NCBI GenBank assembly: GCA_002407845.1
Contig: DHPK01000030.1
Location: forward strand, 1 to 29,616
Length of the DNA: 29,616 nt
Source of the DNA: Leptolinea sp. UBA5366
GTDB lineage: Bacteria > Chloroflexota > Anaerolineae > Anaerolineales > Anaerolineaceae
Direction: 5' to 3'
Positions within the stretch are counted from its first letter, which is position 1; every line of letters starts with the position of its first letter. The notes beneath the pieces are model-generated. The model did no database searches. It was not told where the DNA came from and saw nothing but the letters and a program-made list of their open reading frames with translations. Shown here piece after piece: positions 8,507 to 16,565 of this stretch. The translations under genes were made by a program, and so were the position numbers.

Positions 8507-9007
8507 CTAAAGTTTTTTATTCTTTATCAAATGCGATTCCCAGTTTTTAATAATACCTTGTCTTTCCTTTTCTGATTTTAATTCCAATTGTCGACATATT
8601 TTTCAGGGTCTTTTATTTATTCGACATGTTTAGATACTTGTTTTTCAAGGCTCTTGATTGATTTATTTATATCACTGTTACTTTGCGATTCGAATTGTTT
8701 ATACGCACCATGAAATTTGTCGCCTGCAATAGCTTCTTGATACGCTGCATCCTCAAAATCTGTCGTAAAATACTCTGATAAGTCAGGCGGAATGAAAAAC
8801 ATATTTTTCCCCATCCAAAGAATTAACTGTTTGAATCGTTAAGTCATTTAGATTTTTAATAGCCGGAGCAGGACTCCATATTTCATTAGGTTTCATGTAC
8901 ACAAAGTTTTTCAAATCAGTAATTTGGCCATGTTTCCAAGCTTTGTATCTGGCACCGCCCATGATCCGGCATTGCTCTTCCGGCGATAGCTCAAAAAATC
9001 CAATCAT
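8507..9007 (-). pseudogene. Remnant of phage head-morphogenesis / polymorphic-toxin C-terminus
   Basis: Successive minus frames join into one protein-like stretch. First (9007 to about 8800) comes LSPEEQCRIMGGARYKAWKH. After a frameshift (8814-8617) come IPPDLSEYFTTDFEDAAYQ, KFHGAYKQFE and INKSIKSLEKQVSKH. After a TAA stop comes IKDPEKYVDNWN, then another frameshift into ELKSEKERQGIIKNWESHL, ending TAG at 8507. SPEEQ...ARYxAWK and the KFHGxYKQ / SIxSxEKQxxxH / I.dPEKY....W pattern are, from memory, typical of MuF-type phage head proteins that carry C-terminal toxin modules in Firmicutes. At least two frameshifts and one stop make it a pseudogene. A further open frame ending in AMADRA lies just upstream (about 9008-9155) and may be its frameshifted continuation. 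Confidence 0.6.
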
Positions 9008-9346
9008 GCCCGGTCTGCCATTGCGCGGTATTGCTCAGTATGTTGAGCGAGATTCGCGAATCGTAAAGTTTTAACCGCTTGTAATGTGGACTTTTCAGGA
9101 AGGATGTACAAAAATGTACAGAGTAGAAATACTTTCCATTTTTGGAAGGGGTCGCCAAATCAAATACCCCTTTTCTAGTTCATTGCATTGATTCCAACCA
9201 GCTCAAATTTGTACAAATTCAAATGACAATGTGTCTTCAATTTTGAAGAGATTAGGTCAGATAGATATGTCCAATTTTGGGCAGATGTTTTCTTTCTCAG
9301 TATATGAGAACATAAACAGTAATCCTCCTGTAAGCTTCACAGACGC

Positions 9347-9499
9347 TCACTGTGCGATTTGGTATAAAGTATCAAATGCGTTATTATCTTCGCAAATTGG
9401 TGCTGAGAACTCGCCTGCTATACTGAGCAATCCATTATCAGTGCTGTGCACGTGCAAATACAACCAAATTTCAACGATAATCTGAAATAGGCATCCCTC
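9347..9499 (-). pseudogene. Unidentified gene fragment (50 codons)
   Basis: The minus frame between stops reads like real protein (LHVHSTDNGLLSIAGEFSAP, then ICEDNNAFDTLYQIAQ and TGA). It has no start codon and follows TAA directly, so only a 3' piece survives. I do not recognise the family. The 84-aa frame opposite it (9231-9485) looks like a shadow. Between this fragment and the toxin remnant (about 9156-9346) I see nothing reliable. Confidence 0.35.
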
Positions 9500-9571
9500 T
9501 TAGATCATTTCTAACCAATATTGCGAAATTCAAACAATTTCCGACTGCTGCAGCTGCAAGAAATAGATGCT

Positions 9572-9600
9572 TTGCAGTTCTTCCGAAAAGTCTGTATAAT
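9572..9600 (+). promoter_or_regulatory. Strong sigma-70-type promoter
   Basis: A -35 TTGCAG (9572-9577), a 17-base spacer and a perfect -10 TATAAT (9595-9600). No ORF with a start codon and ribosome site follows; a terminator lies about 90 bases downstream. Confidence 0.65.
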
Positions 9601-9606
9601 AAATTT

Positions 9607-9693
9607 AATCCTGAGGTGAGCAGTCGCTCCGGACGAGATACCGATGTCGCGCACGGTCAATGGGAGGAAGAGACTGTAACAGGTCTCTTTTTT
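9607..9693 (+). ncRNA. Putative small RNA (about 87 nt)
   Basis: The span between the promoter start region and a terminator is GC-richer than its surroundings and contains short self-complementary segments (GAGC/GCTC near 9620). The terminator is the stem AAGAGAC (9668-9674) with GTCTCTT (9683-9689), followed by Ts. It matches no RNA family I can recall. The alternative is chance: the minus strand here also reads as an HTH-like peptide (LTVRDIGISSGATAHLRI), although that frame lacks a convincing gene structure. Confidence 0.45.
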
Positions 9694-9734
9694 GTTCACT
9701 AGATATCTGAGGAATGGAATCCACAAGCATTTAT

Positions 9735-9833
9735 CTAATTCTCTTTCGCCATCGCTTCGATTTTCTCAACTTTTGCAATCGTGTCATGAAATACTCCAGC
9801 GATGGAAGTAAGTTCATGTTTTGTACTAATACA
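9735..9833 (-). pseudogene. Unidentified gene 3' fragment
   Basis: 32 codons (STKHELTSIAGVFHDTIAKV, then EKIEAMAKEN and TAG) preceded by in-frame stops. The stretch looks helical and protein-like but has no start and no recognised family. The 250 bases from 9834 to 10084 show nothing further that I can support. Confidence 0.3.
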
Positions 9834-10084
9834 TCAAATATCACCAGTTTACTATGAGCAACAACAATACTATTCCCAACTATTCCCAGCAGGCTACAAG
9901 TGAAATTATTGAAGTAATAAAACTTATATTCGGTATGGTTACCTTGTTTTATCCCAACGCACACATCTGCCCAGCTGATTAAACCAAAACACTGTTCAGG
10001 ATGTATAAGTTTTTTCCTGTTTTTTTAGGTATAGTGCCATTTATTCTATAAATCATTTACTATCTCTCGCGGCGTGAAAGAAAC

Positions 10085-10386
10085 ATGTTAGTTAATCTTC
10101 ATCCTAGTCATGAAATATCATTCTCAAATGATAATATTGGAACAATAGTTCCAGATGATCCAGTTGATTATGTAATTATCTCTGAAAACAAACGTATAAG
10201 AAATGAAAATATAGTTATTGTTTTTGTTTTATTGCTGGAGTAGCATATTTTTTTGGTACATCAATTTTGTATTGAAAATTTTATCGAGTATTTTTTATTA
10301 GGAATAGTTATCCTGCTTGGTATACAGGACTCACGTCCGCACTTTATCAACTGCAAAAAGAGCACATCCTTATTGATAATCGCTGA
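10085..10386 (+). pseudogene. Frameshifted small membrane-protein remnant
   Basis: An ATG frame (10085-10243, 52 codons) includes VPDDPVDYVIISENKRIRNE and ends in hydrophobic residues at TAG. Shifted frames continue with a hydrophobic stretch and then NSYPAWYTGLTSALYQLQKE and HILIDNR, stopping at 10384-10386, five bases before the attR copy. It looks like one decayed gene of about 100 codons. No strong ribosome site is present and the family is unknown. Confidence 0.4.
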
Positions 10387-10390
10387 AGAC

Positions 10391-10417
10391 TGGGGTCGCA
10401 GGTTCGAGTCCTGTTCC
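10391..10417 (+). repeat. attR core (27-bp direct repeat, copy 2)
   Basis: Identical to tRNA-Val positions 7497-7523. After it the match breaks (TCCCTC against GCCCAC), so this is a tRNA 3'-end relic and not a gene. It marks the right end of the integrated element. Confidence 0.9.
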
Positions 10418-10508
10418 TCCCTCTTTAGATAAGAATTGTTAAATCTGCACTCATTATGTTTCTAAATTAGCTGAAACGCTTTTTTACACCTAATTTGATT
10501 AAAAACCA

Positions 10509-11285
10509 TTAAAAGGGAGTTTCGCCGCCATCGATGCTGATTGATTGTCCACGGATGATTTCTGCGTAGTCGGAAAGCAGCATAGCAACAACTTTTCCAA
10601 CTTCAAAAGCGGTAATATGTCTACCCAGCTGCGGCGGAACAAGTGTCTCAAAAATTTCCTGAGAGTTTCCTTTGGTTTCCTGCGAGATGAAGTCCGCGAC
10701 TGCATGCAGCATTGGAGTTTCTACCCCGCCCGGACATACCGCATTCACGTTGATATTGTCCTTAGCCCACTCATTCGCAAGCGTTTGCGTCAAACGAATT
10801 ACACCTGCTTTCGTAGCTGAATAGGCTGCATATAGCGGAAACCCGACCTTGCCGGCATTCGAAGCGATGTTGACAATTTTCCCACCATCTTTTTGGGTCC
10901 GCATGATCTTGGCTGCATTCTTACAGCAGAGCATCAGACCAATTAAATTTGTATCTAACTGCGAGCTGAAATTTTCGTAGGTAGCTTCAAGCGATTTTTC
11001 TGGGAGAAAAATGCCTGCGTTGTTGACCAGTCCATCCAATCGTCCAAATTCATTGTTAACTCGATTTATCACATCAATAATCTGGTCTTCATCTGTGACA
11101 TCGAGAGCAGCAGTTATGAAAGCAGCATCCGCCTGCTTCAAAAGGCTCATGGTGTCTGCCAGGCGTTCATGGCTGCGGGATGTGACTGCCAGCTTTGCAC
11201 CATCCTGCGCAAGTGCCAGCGCGATTCCTTGCCCGATTCCGGTTGAAGCACCGGTAATCAGGATCGTTCGATTTTTTAGCAGCAA
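10509..11285 (-). CDS. Short-chain dehydrogenase/reductase
   Basis: Classical SDR of 258 aa, a cytosolic NAD(P)-dependent oxidoreductase of a sugar, alcohol or keto substrate. The cofactor motif TGASTGIG is at about 10-17, NNAG at about 87-90, the catalytic Ser in VNIASNAGKVG, YSATK as YxxxK, then PGGVETP and the C-terminal ISIDGG. The start is probably TTG at 11285: AGGAG lies 7 bases upstream and no ATG fits better. It is the last gene of the nine-gene salvage operon, 16 bp after the cupin gene. Its substrate cannot be read from sequence. In this setting a reductase for a sugar or aldehyde breakdown product is plausible but is inference. Confidence 0.93.
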   Translation of the reverse strand: MLLKNRTILITGASTGIGQGIALALAQDGAKLAVTSRSHERLADTMSLLKQADAAFITAALDVTDEDQIIDVINRVNNEFGRLDGLVNNAGIFLPEKSLEATYENFSSQLDTNLIGLMLCCKNAAKIMRTQKDGGKIVNIASNAGKVGFPLYAAYSATKAGVIRLTQTLANEWAKDNINVNAVCPGGVETPMLHAVADFISQETKGNSQEIFETLVPPQLGRHITAFEVGKVVAMLLSDYAEIIRGQSISIDGGETPF

Positions 11286-11301
11286 GATAAGACTCCTGTC
11301 A

Positions 11302-11841
11302 TTATTTTAAATTTCTTTTAATGTATTCAGTGCGTGTCAATTCTGTTATTCGACCAACGAACTGCGGGAATTGCTTACAAAGCTCATCTCTGTATCCGAT
11401 TTCAAAGTCGCTGTTCACGAATGCAGGTGCCATTGTTGTCCCGAAAAGTGTATATTTTCCGCCCGCTTTTACTGAAGACCCTTGCCAGGTTCCCCTTGGT
11501 ACTGCTATTTGAACCAAATCCCCTTCTAGAAAATTTGGACCCAGGCGAACAGTTTTTCCTTCACCATCCGGAAAGAGCAACAGCAGTTCCAATGGATCGC
11601 CTTGATAGTAATGATAGACCTCATCCGTTTTCAGTCGGTGTAATGCGGAGAAACTGTCCGGTTCATCGGTTAATAGCATGATGATTGCAGAACCAGCAGG
11701 ATGATCGACACCTTCATAACGCGCTGGAAGGTCCCTCCCTAGGAATCCGTCCGTCGACAGATAATTTCGAGTGAATACGCCGCCCTCTTCAGGCATCGGT
11801 TCAAGGGTAAAGTGATCGATGATTTGTTTGATTACATTCAT
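11302..11841 (-). CDS. Cupin protein, DUF985 family
   Basis: A 179-aa beta-barrel protein with DUF985 hallmarks: GGVFTRNY near the N-terminus, SALHRLKTDEVYHYYQGDPL as the histidine-rich cupin motif, VPRGTWQGS, and TLFGTTMAPAF at the C-terminal end. Members bind a small ligand or a metal; the function is not established. Its ATG overlaps the stop of the upstream permease (ATGA), with GGAG upstream, so the two are translationally coupled. Being in a transport and salvage operon, it may act on the imported sugar or nucleoside breakdown product, but that is inference. Confidence 0.88.
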   Translation of the reverse strand: MNVIKQIIDHFTLEPMPEEGGVFTRNYLSTDGFLGRDLPARYEGVDHPAGSAIIMLLTDEPDSFSALHRLKTDEVYHYYQGDPLELLLLFPDGEGKTVRLGPNFLEGDLVQIAVPRGTWQGSSVKAGGKYTLFGTTMAPAFVNSDFEIGYRDELCKQFPQFVGRITELTRTEYIKRNLK

Positions 11842-12821
11842 TTTTTCTCCGGCAAATTTAATGACGCGTTCGTCGTTCCGATTTTTTTCATTTTCAATAT
11901 TTCATCTGACGGCCGCTTCAATTTACTGTCTGAAGCGATATAGACGATCACCAGACTGATTAAAGTAATGACGTATGGGAGCATTTCTGTGAATTCCTGC
12001 GGCCAGCCCAAACCCTGGATTCGGAAGCTCAACGAGCTCACAAAGCCAAATAAAGTGCTAGCCAGAAAAACGCCGATAGGGTGAGCCTGCCCCAGCAATG
12101 ATGCCACAATTGCAATCCAACCGCGACCGCCGGACATTTCCTCGACAAACATGGTGACATTCCCCAAGGAGAGCTGAGCCCCTGCCAGACCGCAAAAAGC
12201 GCCGCACAAAAGGATTGCAAAGTAATGAATTTTGCTGATGCTGATGCCTAGTGTTTTGGATGCTTCTGGATTTTCGCCGACTCCGCGGATTCGCAGCCCG
12301 AGTGTCGTATTAAAAAATAAGATATATGTCAACGCAACACAAATCCAAGAAAAGTAAACAACGATGGTGTGCCCGGATAGGAGCGGTCCAATGATTGGAA
12401 TGTCTTTGATAATGGGTAGCTCTAAAATTTTCAACCCTTTCAGATCGGGGCTGCTGAACGTGCCTGTGACTTTAAAAATTGTCCGCAACAAGAAGACTGT
12501 CAGACTTGTGCTAAACAAGTTGACCGCCAGCCCAACGACAACTTCTTCTGCGCCGAAATTTACGCGTAATATTCCATAGATCAGCGCTACGAGCATGGAC
12601 ATGATCATGCCGACCAATACGCCCCCGATTGCGCTTTTGAGATAATAGCTGCCTAAAACACCTCCGAAACAACCCATGATCATGTGCCCTTCAAGCGCGA
12701 TATTTACAATTCCAGCCCGTGTGCAAACCATTCCGCCCAGAGCTGCCAGTAATATCGGTGTGACTAATCGAAAAATTGAGTTAAGGAAAATTGGATCCAA
12801 TAAATTTAAGGTATTATCCAT
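11838..12821 (-). CDS. BMP-type nucleoside ABC transporter permease (second)
   Basis: Inner-membrane permease of the BPD_transp_2 family (as in ribose and BMP/nucleoside importers), 327 aa and mostly hydrophobic. It has the typical GGMVCTRAGIVNIALEGHMI near the N-terminus, LGLRIRGVGENPEASKTLGI before the EAA-like loop, and GGRGWIAIVASLLGQAHPIG near the C-terminus. The start is ATG at 12821 (MDNTLNLLD) with AAGGA upstream; a longer frame to 12881 overlaps the previous gene for no reason. It pairs with the permease just upstream (5-bp gap) to form the heterodimeric channel served by the ATPase at 13878 and the binding protein at 15489. Confidence 0.93.
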   Translation of the reverse strand: MDNTLNLLDPIFLNSIFRLVTPILLAALGGMVCTRAGIVNIALEGHMIMGCFGGVLGSYYLKSAIGGVLVGMIMSMLVALIYGILRVNFGAEEVVVGLAVNLFSTSLTVFLLRTIFKVTGTFSSPDLKGLKILELPIIKDIPIIGPLLSGHTIVVYFSWICVALTYILFFNTTLGLRIRGVGENPEASKTLGISISKIHYFAILLCGAFCGLAGAQLSLGNVTMFVEEMSGGRGWIAIVASLLGQAHPIGVFLASTLFGFVSSLSFRIQGLGWPQEFTEMLPYVITLISLVIVYIASDSKLKRPSDEILKMKKIGTTNASLNLPEKK

Positions 12822-12826
12822 TGCTA

Positions 12827-13888
12827 TTATCCTTCTTTTCGTGAGGAAACGTTTTTGCGCTTGAGTCCGGTAGCTGCACAAACGATCATAATTATCACGG
12901 CTTGAATGACGCGTGAAATTTCCCGGGGAACCTCAGATGTTCGCTCCATGCCATAGCCCCCATTTTGAATCGCTGCGAGCAGAAATCCGGAAAATAATAC
13001 GCCGATTGGATTCGAGTTAGCGAGAATTGCTGCCGTTACTGCCGTCCATGCGTATAAAGGCGTAGTTAACATGCCGGGAATGTAGCGATAGCGCATGCCA
13101 AATACCTCTAACACGCCGATTAACCCGGCTAAAGCACCACTGATAAAGAGTGTGCCATATTCGAGTTTGACTGTGTTCACTCCGCCATATGTCAAGAAAT
13201 TTTTATTATAACCGCACATGCGCAGTTTATACCCAATTTTTGTATATTTGAAAATATAGGCAGCAAGAAAAACTAGGATTGGAATGATGAGTATTCCGGC
13301 GTGAAATTGAGTCTTTGGAATAATTTTTGGGATTTGAAGCGCTGCTGGAATTCGCTGCGTTTGAACTTCACCGGTGGTCAAATCACGAAATGGGTGGTTC
13401 GCCAGATAAGTTGCAAAGTAATTCGCTGGATAGTTTAGGAGAAGTGTGCTGATGAAAAGGGGAATCGAAAATCGAATATCCAGCCAAGCCCCGATCAGCG
13501 CATAACAGCCTGAGACCGTTATCGCGCCTAGAACTGCGAGAACAGCGGTGATTGGAGCTGAAAAAGGAGCATAAATGGCAATGATTGCAGCAGTAATCGC
13601 ACCCAGAACCATTTGCCCCTCGCCCCCGATATTGAAAAAACCGGCTTTAAAAGAAATGCTGGCTGCAAGCGCAAGTCCGATAATTGGTGCCGACCTGACA
13701 AGCGTTCCGACCAGATTTGCTGAGTTCTTTCCACCAAAGGCGCCATCAAATAAGGCTCGATAACTGCTAAACGGCTCAAATCCGGAAATCAGCATGATGA
13801 TTCCGCCAATTAATAAACCACCGATAACAGCAATTACAGGAGCTTTGAATGAGGATGTTAAATTGCGAAACGATTTTCTAATTTTCAT
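12827..13888 (-). CDS. BMP-type nucleoside ABC transporter permease (first)
   Basis: A 353-aa multi-span permease, larger partner of the gene that follows. A hydrophobic N-terminal helix and the GLALAASISFKAGFFNIGGE signature (equivalent to the ALEG motif of its partner) are clear, as are GYKLRMCGYNKNFLTYGGVN before the coupling loop and an alanine/glycine-rich second half. The ATG at 13888 has AGGAG 8 bases upstream and overlaps the end of the ATPase gene by 11 bases, so translation is probably coupled. The substrate class (purine or other nucleosides) is inferred from the phosphorylase and mtnA genes in the same operon. Confidence 0.93.
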   Translation of the reverse strand: MKIRKSFRNLTSSFKAPVIAVIGGLLIGGIIMLISGFEPFSSYRALFDGAFGGKNSANLVGTLVRSAPIIGLALAASISFKAGFFNIGGEGQMVLGAITAAIIAIYAPFSAPITAVLAVLGAITVSGCYALIGAWLDIRFSIPLFISTLLLNYPANYFATYLANHPFRDLTTGEVQTQRIPAALQIPKIIPKTQFHAGILIIPILVFLAAYIFKYTKIGYKLRMCGYNKNFLTYGGVNTVKLEYGTLFISGALAGLIGVLEVFGMRYRYIPGMLTTPLYAWTAVTAAILANSNPIGVLFSGFLLAAIQNGGYGMERTSEVPREISRVIQAVIIMIVCAATGLKRKNVSSRKEG

Positions 13889-15422
13889 TTACGTTACTCC
13901 TGTCGCCCTGCGGAATCACCCCTGCCATCATCAAGCCGATGGATTCCTCAATCGCTTCATCGTGCGCGGATTCTCCGATAATCTGCCCTTCAAACATGAC
14001 AAGGATTCGATCAGAAAGGGAGATGATTTCAGATAATTCGGTTGAAACCAGTAAAACGGCATTATTTTTTGAACGATGATCAAGCAGCTGCGTATGGATA
14101 TGCTCAATAGCGCCGATGTCGACTCCCCGAGTCGGCTGTTCAGCGATCAGCAATTTTGACTGATGGTTCATTTCGCGAGCAACAACGACTTTTTGCAAGT
14201 TGCCGCCAGACAGATTGGCAGCTTCTTCGTCAATGTTATTAGTCTTAATCAGATATTGATCTCTCAAAGATTCACTGAATTTCCTGATACCTTCTTTGAT
14301 CAGCATGCCTTTCCGAGTAATTTCCGGATCGTCTATATTTCCTAAAACCAGATTCTCAGCAACTGTCGCCTGCAATGCTAACCCGACAGAATTTCTGTCC
14401 TCAGGGATATAGGAAAGCCCCTTCGAGCGCCGTTCTTTTATCGAGTCGTGATTAAGCTGGCTGCCGATTAATTCGATTTTGCCAAAAATATAATTTGCAT
14501 CTGATAATCCGACAATCGCACGAATGAGTTCATCCTGACCATTCCCAGCAACGCCCGCGATGCCGACAATTTCACCTTCGCACACTCTAAAATTTATATC
14601 TTTCAGGATATGGATGTTATTTTTATCGAAGACATTCAAGTTTTCGACACTTAACACAACGTTATCAGAATTTATTTCTTTCCGCTCAAGGTCGAAAAGC
14701 ACATCGCGCCCAACCATGCTGCGGGAAATTTCCTGAGTATTGGTTTCAGCGGTCTTTAATTCAGCTGTGATTTTCCCCAACCTCATCACGGAAATCGTGT
14801 GCGAAATTTGCATAACTTCGTTGAGTTTGTGAGTGATGAAGATAATTGTTTTCTCATTGGCTGCTAATTTTCGCAGCATTTCGAAAAAGCCAATTTGCTC
14901 ATTCGGAGTTAATACTGCGGTTGGTTCATCAAAAATTAGGATTTGAGCTTTTCGATAAAGCGCTTTCAAGATCTCAACCCGCTGCTGGACGCCAACTGGT
15001 AAATTCCCTACTTTTGCATCCGGGTCCACTTCAAGATTGTATTCTTTAGCAAGTTCAATTACTTCATTTCTTGCTTGTTTTTTTCGAATAAAACCAGAGT
15101 TCTGAGGTTCCATTCCATAGATGATATTTTCGACAACTGATAATTCAGAGAAAAGCATAAAATGCTGATGCACCATTCCCAGACCGCTTTTTATAGCATC
15201 CATTGGTGAATAAAATTCACATTTTTCACCATTGATTTCAATCGTGCCGGAATCAGGCTGCAAAAGACCATAGAGAATGTTCATTAAAGTCGTTTTTCCG
15301 GCACCATTTTCACCAACCAGCGCCCGAATTTCGCCTCTTTTTACCGCTAGGCTGATATTGTCATTCGCTTTCACACCTGGAAAGCTCTTGCAAATATTCT
15401 TTAGTTCTATAGCATTCTGCAT
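13878..15422 (-). CDS. Nucleoside/sugar ABC transporter ATPase (double NBD)
   Basis: Tandem ATP-binding protein of the RbsA/BMP type, 514 aa. NBD1 has Walker A GENGAGKTT (38-46), VGVQQRVEILKAL in place of the signature motif, and Walker B ILIFDEPTAVLTP. NBD2 has a degenerate Walker A (GVAGNGQDE, no Lys), an intact signature LSGGNLQK and Walker B LLIAEQPTRGVD. An inactive second P-loop is usual in this family. The frame opens at 15437, but AAGGA lies 7 bases before ATG 15422 (MQNAIEL), so that start is preferred. A strong hairpin separates it from the upstream binding-protein gene, probably setting lower expression than the binder. Confidence 0.95.
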   Translation of the reverse strand: MQNAIELKNICKSFPGVKANDNISLAVKRGEIRALVGENGAGKTTLMNILYGLLQPDSGTIEINGEKCEFYSPMDAIKSGLGMVHQHFMLFSELSVVENIIYGMEPQNSGFIRKKQARNEVIELAKEYNLEVDPDAKVGNLPVGVQQRVEILKALYRKAQILIFDEPTAVLTPNEQIGFFEMLRKLAANEKTIIFITHKLNEVMQISHTISVMRLGKITAELKTAETNTQEISRSMVGRDVLFDLERKEINSDNVVLSVENLNVFDKNNIHILKDINFRVCEGEIVGIAGVAGNGQDELIRAIVGLSDANYIFGKIELIGSQLNHDSIKERRSKGLSYIPEDRNSVGLALQATVAENLVLGNIDDPEITRKGMLIKEGIRKFSESLRDQYLIKTNNIDEEAANLSGGNLQKVVVAREMNHQSKLLIAEQPTRGVDIGAIEHIHTQLLDHRSKNNAVLLVSTELSEIISLSDRILVMFEGQIIGESAHDEAIEESIGLMMAGVIPQGDRSNVNEN

Positions 15423-15444
15423 GACGGATTCCTTCATCTTGAAG

Positions 15445-15473
15445 AGGGGAGAAAACGTTTGATTTTCTCCCCT
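15445..15473 (-). promoter_or_regulatory. Intercistronic hairpin between binding-protein and ATPase genes
   Basis: An 11-bp perfect stem, AGGGGAGAAAA (15445-15455) with TTTTCTCCCCT (15463-15473), has a 7-base loop. It has no T-run in the direction of transcription (minus). It probably protects the 3' end of the binding-protein mRNA or terminates part of the transcripts, a usual arrangement in ABC importer operons. Confidence 0.7.
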
Positions 15474-15488
15474 TTAAAAATTCTAAGA

Positions 15489-16529
15489 TTATTTGAACAT
15501 TGGATCTTCGATTACGATTTCTCCGCTATTGATTTTTGCTGCAACTTCTTTGACCAGTTCGATAATCTCTGGATGCTCCATCACGACGCAGCCTTCGTTA
15601 TCTTCAGCTTTTTCGCTGATCGCGCCGGGTCCAACCGCGCCTTCAGCAACGCCTACTGAAACAAAGAGTGATTCAGGTTTTTCGGTCAGAATTTTTCCAA
15701 TCGCATCAATGACAGCGACATCAATATGTTTCAATAAGTTGTCCGAAACTTTTCCAGGCGCTATTGCACAGTTATTTACGTCCACGCCATAGGCATAGAA
15801 GTCATTTTGAGCTGCCCCTTCAAAGACGCCCAGATCGCTGCCGGCAGCAGCAGAGAAAATTTGATCCGCACCGGTACTGAAAATTGCCAGTGCTTGTTCT
15901 TTGCCTCTGGCAGGATCGCCGAAAGGATTATCTCCGCCCACCCAGCGCAATTCAGTCTTGATATCGGGTTTGATATACTTTGCTCCTTCAATGAAGCCAT
16001 CGGTATAACGATGCAAAAAAGGAATATCCAACGCGCCAATCGCGCCGATATGGTCTGTCTCAGTCAGTGAAGCTGCGATCACTCCCAACAGGAATGAAGC
16101 TTCCTGTTCCTTGAAAACGGTGCAGTGGATGTTTGGCAGTTGGTCATCAACACACTGATCGGCAATCAGGAAGTCTACATCCTCGTTTTCCGATGCAACT
16201 TGTGGGATAATGTCTCCCCATTCAGTACCCAGAACGTAAATGATATTTGCGCCGGCGTTCACCGCTGCGCGGATGTTTTCTTCGCGGTTGGTGGGATCAT
16301 TTTCGCTCTCGTAATAATCCGTTTGGACGCCGTATTTCTCTTCCAATCCAGCCAAAGCATTCTTGCCTAAAATGTGGAATTGATTTGTCCCCAGCGGTTT
16401 AGAGGTGACGTAGATAACGAGCTGATCTGAAAAGTCTTCGCTTTCCGCTTTTACGGGCAATGAGCCTGAAAACTGAACCAAACCAATGATCAGGGCTAAA
16501 ACAAAATATAAAACCTTATTAATTTTCAT
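15489..16529 (-). CDS. BMP-family ABC transporter substrate-binding protein
   Basis: Extracytoplasmic binding protein of the basic membrane protein (Med/BmpA, nucleoside-binding) family, 346 aa. It has an N-terminal Sec signal (KINK, a hydrophobic core, then a VKA-ES cleavage site near 28). It then has the two-lobed fold with LGTNQFHILGKNALAGLEEK, a lobe-1 segment AGANIIYVLGTEWGD, and hinge and lobe-2 segments GAIGALDIPFLHRYTDGF and FSAAAGSDLGVFEGAA. There is no lipobox cysteine, unlike most Gram-positive members. The frame opens at a GTG (16538) that overlaps the ribosome site GAGGAG; ATG at 16529, correctly spaced, is the likely start. It captures the nucleoside for the ATPase and permeases downstream. 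Confidence 0.95.
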   Translation of the reverse strand: MKINKVLYFVLALIIGLVQFSGSLPVKAESEDFSDQLVIYVTSKPLGTNQFHILGKNALAGLEEKYGVQTDYYESENDPTNREENIRAAVNAGANIIYVLGTEWGDIIPQVASENEDVDFLIADQCVDDQLPNIHCTVFKEQEASFLLGVIAASLTETDHIGAIGALDIPFLHRYTDGFIEGAKYIKPDIKTELRWVGGDNPFGDPARGKEQALAIFSTGADQIFSAAAGSDLGVFEGAAQNDFYAYGVDVNNCAIAPGKVSDNLLKHIDVAVIDAIGKILTEKPESLFVSVGVAEGAVGPGAISEKAEDNEGCVVMEHPEIIELVKEVAAKINSGEIVIEDPMFK

Positions 16530-16565
16530 CAAAAACACTCCTCAAAAAAGAATATTGAAAAACTT

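Larger units (their letters stand above)
7497..10417. mobile_element. Decayed integrative element in the tRNA-Val gene (about 2.9 kb)
   Basis: The last part of the tRNA (7497-7523) recurs exactly as a 27-bp direct repeat at 10391-10417, the mark of integration into a tRNA 3' end. A tyrosine integrase remnant begins 60 bp inside the left copy and points at the tRNA, as is typical. The interior has lower GC than its surroundings. It holds fragments of phage- and toxin-like genes, one intact small ORF, one possible small RNA and no complete replication or structural module. It is probably an eroded prophage, satellite or integrative element. Confidence 0.85.

Noticed and set aside
9231..9485. 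84-aa + strand open frame
   Set aside because: The opposite strand reads more like protein (9347-9499). This frame has no ribosome site and no domain.
9511..9726. 71-aa minus-strand open frame with an HTH-like stretch
   Set aside because: Only a short part looks like protein and there is no ribosome site. The promoter and terminator on the other strand explain the segment better, though not decisively.
12822..12881. 20-residue N-terminal extension of the second permease
   Set aside because: It overlaps the preceding gene. ATG at 12821 has the ribosome site and gives the usual family N-terminus.
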